From assembly GCA_009785655.1 (NCBI GenBank), contig WQVW01000069.1, positions 1 to 7,730 of the forward strand: a stretch of DNA of 7,730 nucleotides. The letters run 5' to 3'. This DNA is from Oscillospiraceae bacterium. GTDB taxonomy: Bacteria > Bacillota > Clostridia > Oscillospirales > Oscillospiraceae. How positions within the stretch are numbered: the stretch's first letter is position 1; the number at the start of each line of letters is the position of its first letter. The notes under the pieces are model-generated. The model worked only from the letters and a program-made list of their open reading frames with translations. It was not told the DNA's origin and searched no databases. Below are positions 7,035-7,730 of this stretch, in pieces. Made by a program: the position numbers and the translations under genes.

Positions 7035-7730
7035 AATTACAACTTTTTTTTGCGGCTTCGACTACATGTGAAACAAGCACCGATGTGGTAACGGTTCCAA
7101 CGCCGCCCGGCACAGGGGTGATGGACGCAACGATAGGCTCTGCGTCATCAAATTTAACGTCCCCGACAAGTTTGCCTTTTTCATCGCTCCAGTGAATGCC
7201 GACATCAATGACAACTTGCCCGGGGCTCAAGTAATCTTTCGTGATGCTTTCCATCTGGCCGGCAGCGACAATCAGGATTTCAGCATTCCGGGCAACGGCT
7301 GGCATGTCCACCGTTTTGGTGTGACAGACAGTGACAGTGGCATTTTTAGCCATCAGCATCACCGCCGCCGGTTTTCCGACAACCAGGCTGCGGCCGATGA
7401 CAACCGCGCGTTTGCCTTTGCAGTCGATATTGAAGTGATCAAGAATTTCCATGCAAGCTTGTGCAGTACACGGCGCATAGCCTTTGCCGCTTTGCATGAA
7501 CACGCCAGCCATAGAGCCTTCGGTAATGCCGTCCACATCTTTTTCAGGCTTTAACGCGGCGCAAGCGGCCTCTTCATCGAGGTGCTTCGGCAACGGGCGG
7601 AACATCAGGACGCCGTGGATTTTCGAGTCTTTATTAAGCTCCTCGATATTTTTCATAAGCACGTCCTGCGTAACATCAGCCGGAAGCACAACGCTTTTTG
7701 TCGCGACGCCAACGGATTCACAGCGCTTCA
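7033..7730 (-). CDS. folD: Methylenetetrahydrofolate dehydrogenase / methenyltetrahydrofolate cyclohydrolase FolD, 5'-partial
   Basis: Interconverts 5,10-methylene-, 5,10-methenyl- and 10-formyl-tetrahydrofolate using NAD(P). The reading frame is open to the right edge; the codon at 7687-7689 (GTG) is an internal Val, preceded by KRCESVGVATKSV, which fits the usual K-x-C-E-x-VG stretch. About 231 residues are visible and about 50, including the catalytic Lys, lie off the window. Counting from that Val as 1: GVLMFRPLP (26-34), PEKDVDGI (48-55), YAPCTAQA (71-78), Rossmann motif VIGRSLVVGKP (97-107), VCHTKT (121-126), VIDVGI (160-165), GDV (176-178), TPVPGGVGTVT (191-201). The motif normally reading VQLPLP has Phe in place of the catalytic Gln and Arg in place of the next Leu, and PGGVGPMT reads PGGVGTVT; otherwise the domain looks complete. 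First visible gene of the leftward operon, 15 bases before the methyltransferase. Confidence 0.95.
   Translation of the reverse strand, partial: KRCESVGVATKSVVLPADVTQDVLMKNIEELNKDSKIHGVLMFRPLPKHLDEEAACAALKPEKDVDGITEGSMAGVFMQSGKGYAPCTAQACMEILDHFNIDCKGKRAVVIGRSLVVGKPAAVMLMAKNATVTVCHTKTVDMPAVARNAEILIVAAGQMESITKDYLSPGQVVIDVGIHWSDEKGKLVGDVKFDDAEPIVASITPVPGGVGTVTTSVLVSHVVEAAKKSCN

Noticed and set aside
1..7730. CRISPR arrays, tRNA or rRNA genes, insertion sequences, riboswitches
   Set aside because: No regularly spaced direct repeats, no tRNA-like cloverleaf, no transposase motif and no leader long enough for a cobalamin or folate riboswitch was seen; the leader of the right-hand operon is outside the window.

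Overview
The window looks like an anaerobic, Gram-positive-type (Firmicutes/Clostridia-like) chromosome. The support is strong AGGAGG-type ribosome binding sites before every visible start, a primase followed directly by the housekeeping sigma factor, a sigma-A-type RpoD, and a corrinoid/folate one-carbon cluster typical of acetogenic or methyl-compound-using anaerobes. I cannot name genus or species. Coding density is very high and no gene-free stretch exceeds 100 bases.

Left part, plus strand (1-4158): the 3' part of dnaG (its zinc-binding domain lies off the left edge), then rpoD, whose Shine-Dalgarno sits inside the last codons of dnaG. This is the dnaG-rpoD core of the macromolecular synthesis operon. 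Thirty-nine bases after rpoD, with no terminator visible, comes a lipoprotein with an S41 (C-terminal-processing/tricorn-type) protease-like domain. That is not a usual member of this operon, and its middle is more AT-rich than its neighbours.

Centre, plus strand (4206-5438): a one-component regulator with an N-terminal PocR-type sensory domain carrying a conserved Cys cluster, and a C-terminal AraC/XylS DNA-binding domain. A perfect 16-bp inverted repeat with a 5-nt loop follows at 5457-5493. It can serve as a shared, bidirectional terminator for this gene and the convergent operon.

Right part, minus strand (7730 down to 5510): a tightly packed operon transcribed leftwards, folD (5' end off the window) -> methyltetrahydrofolate:corrinoid methyltransferase -> small corrinoid (B12-binding) protein. 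Together these can move a methyl group between a corrinoid protein and tetrahydrofolate, and interconvert methylene-, methenyl- and formyl-folate. The substrate-specific methyltransferase (MT1, for example an MttB/MtaB/MtvB-type enzyme), a corrinoid-reactivating ATPase and MetF are not in the window. The methyl donor or acceptor therefore cannot be read from it. The nearby PocR-AraC gene is the obvious candidate regulator, but this is inferred from position and domain type only.

The points most worth a second look are the PocR-AraC/corrinoid pairing, the loss of the usual catalytic Gln in the QLPLP motif of FolD, the S41 lipoprotein behind rpoD, and two start-codon corrections (rpoD at 1507, the regulator at 4206).
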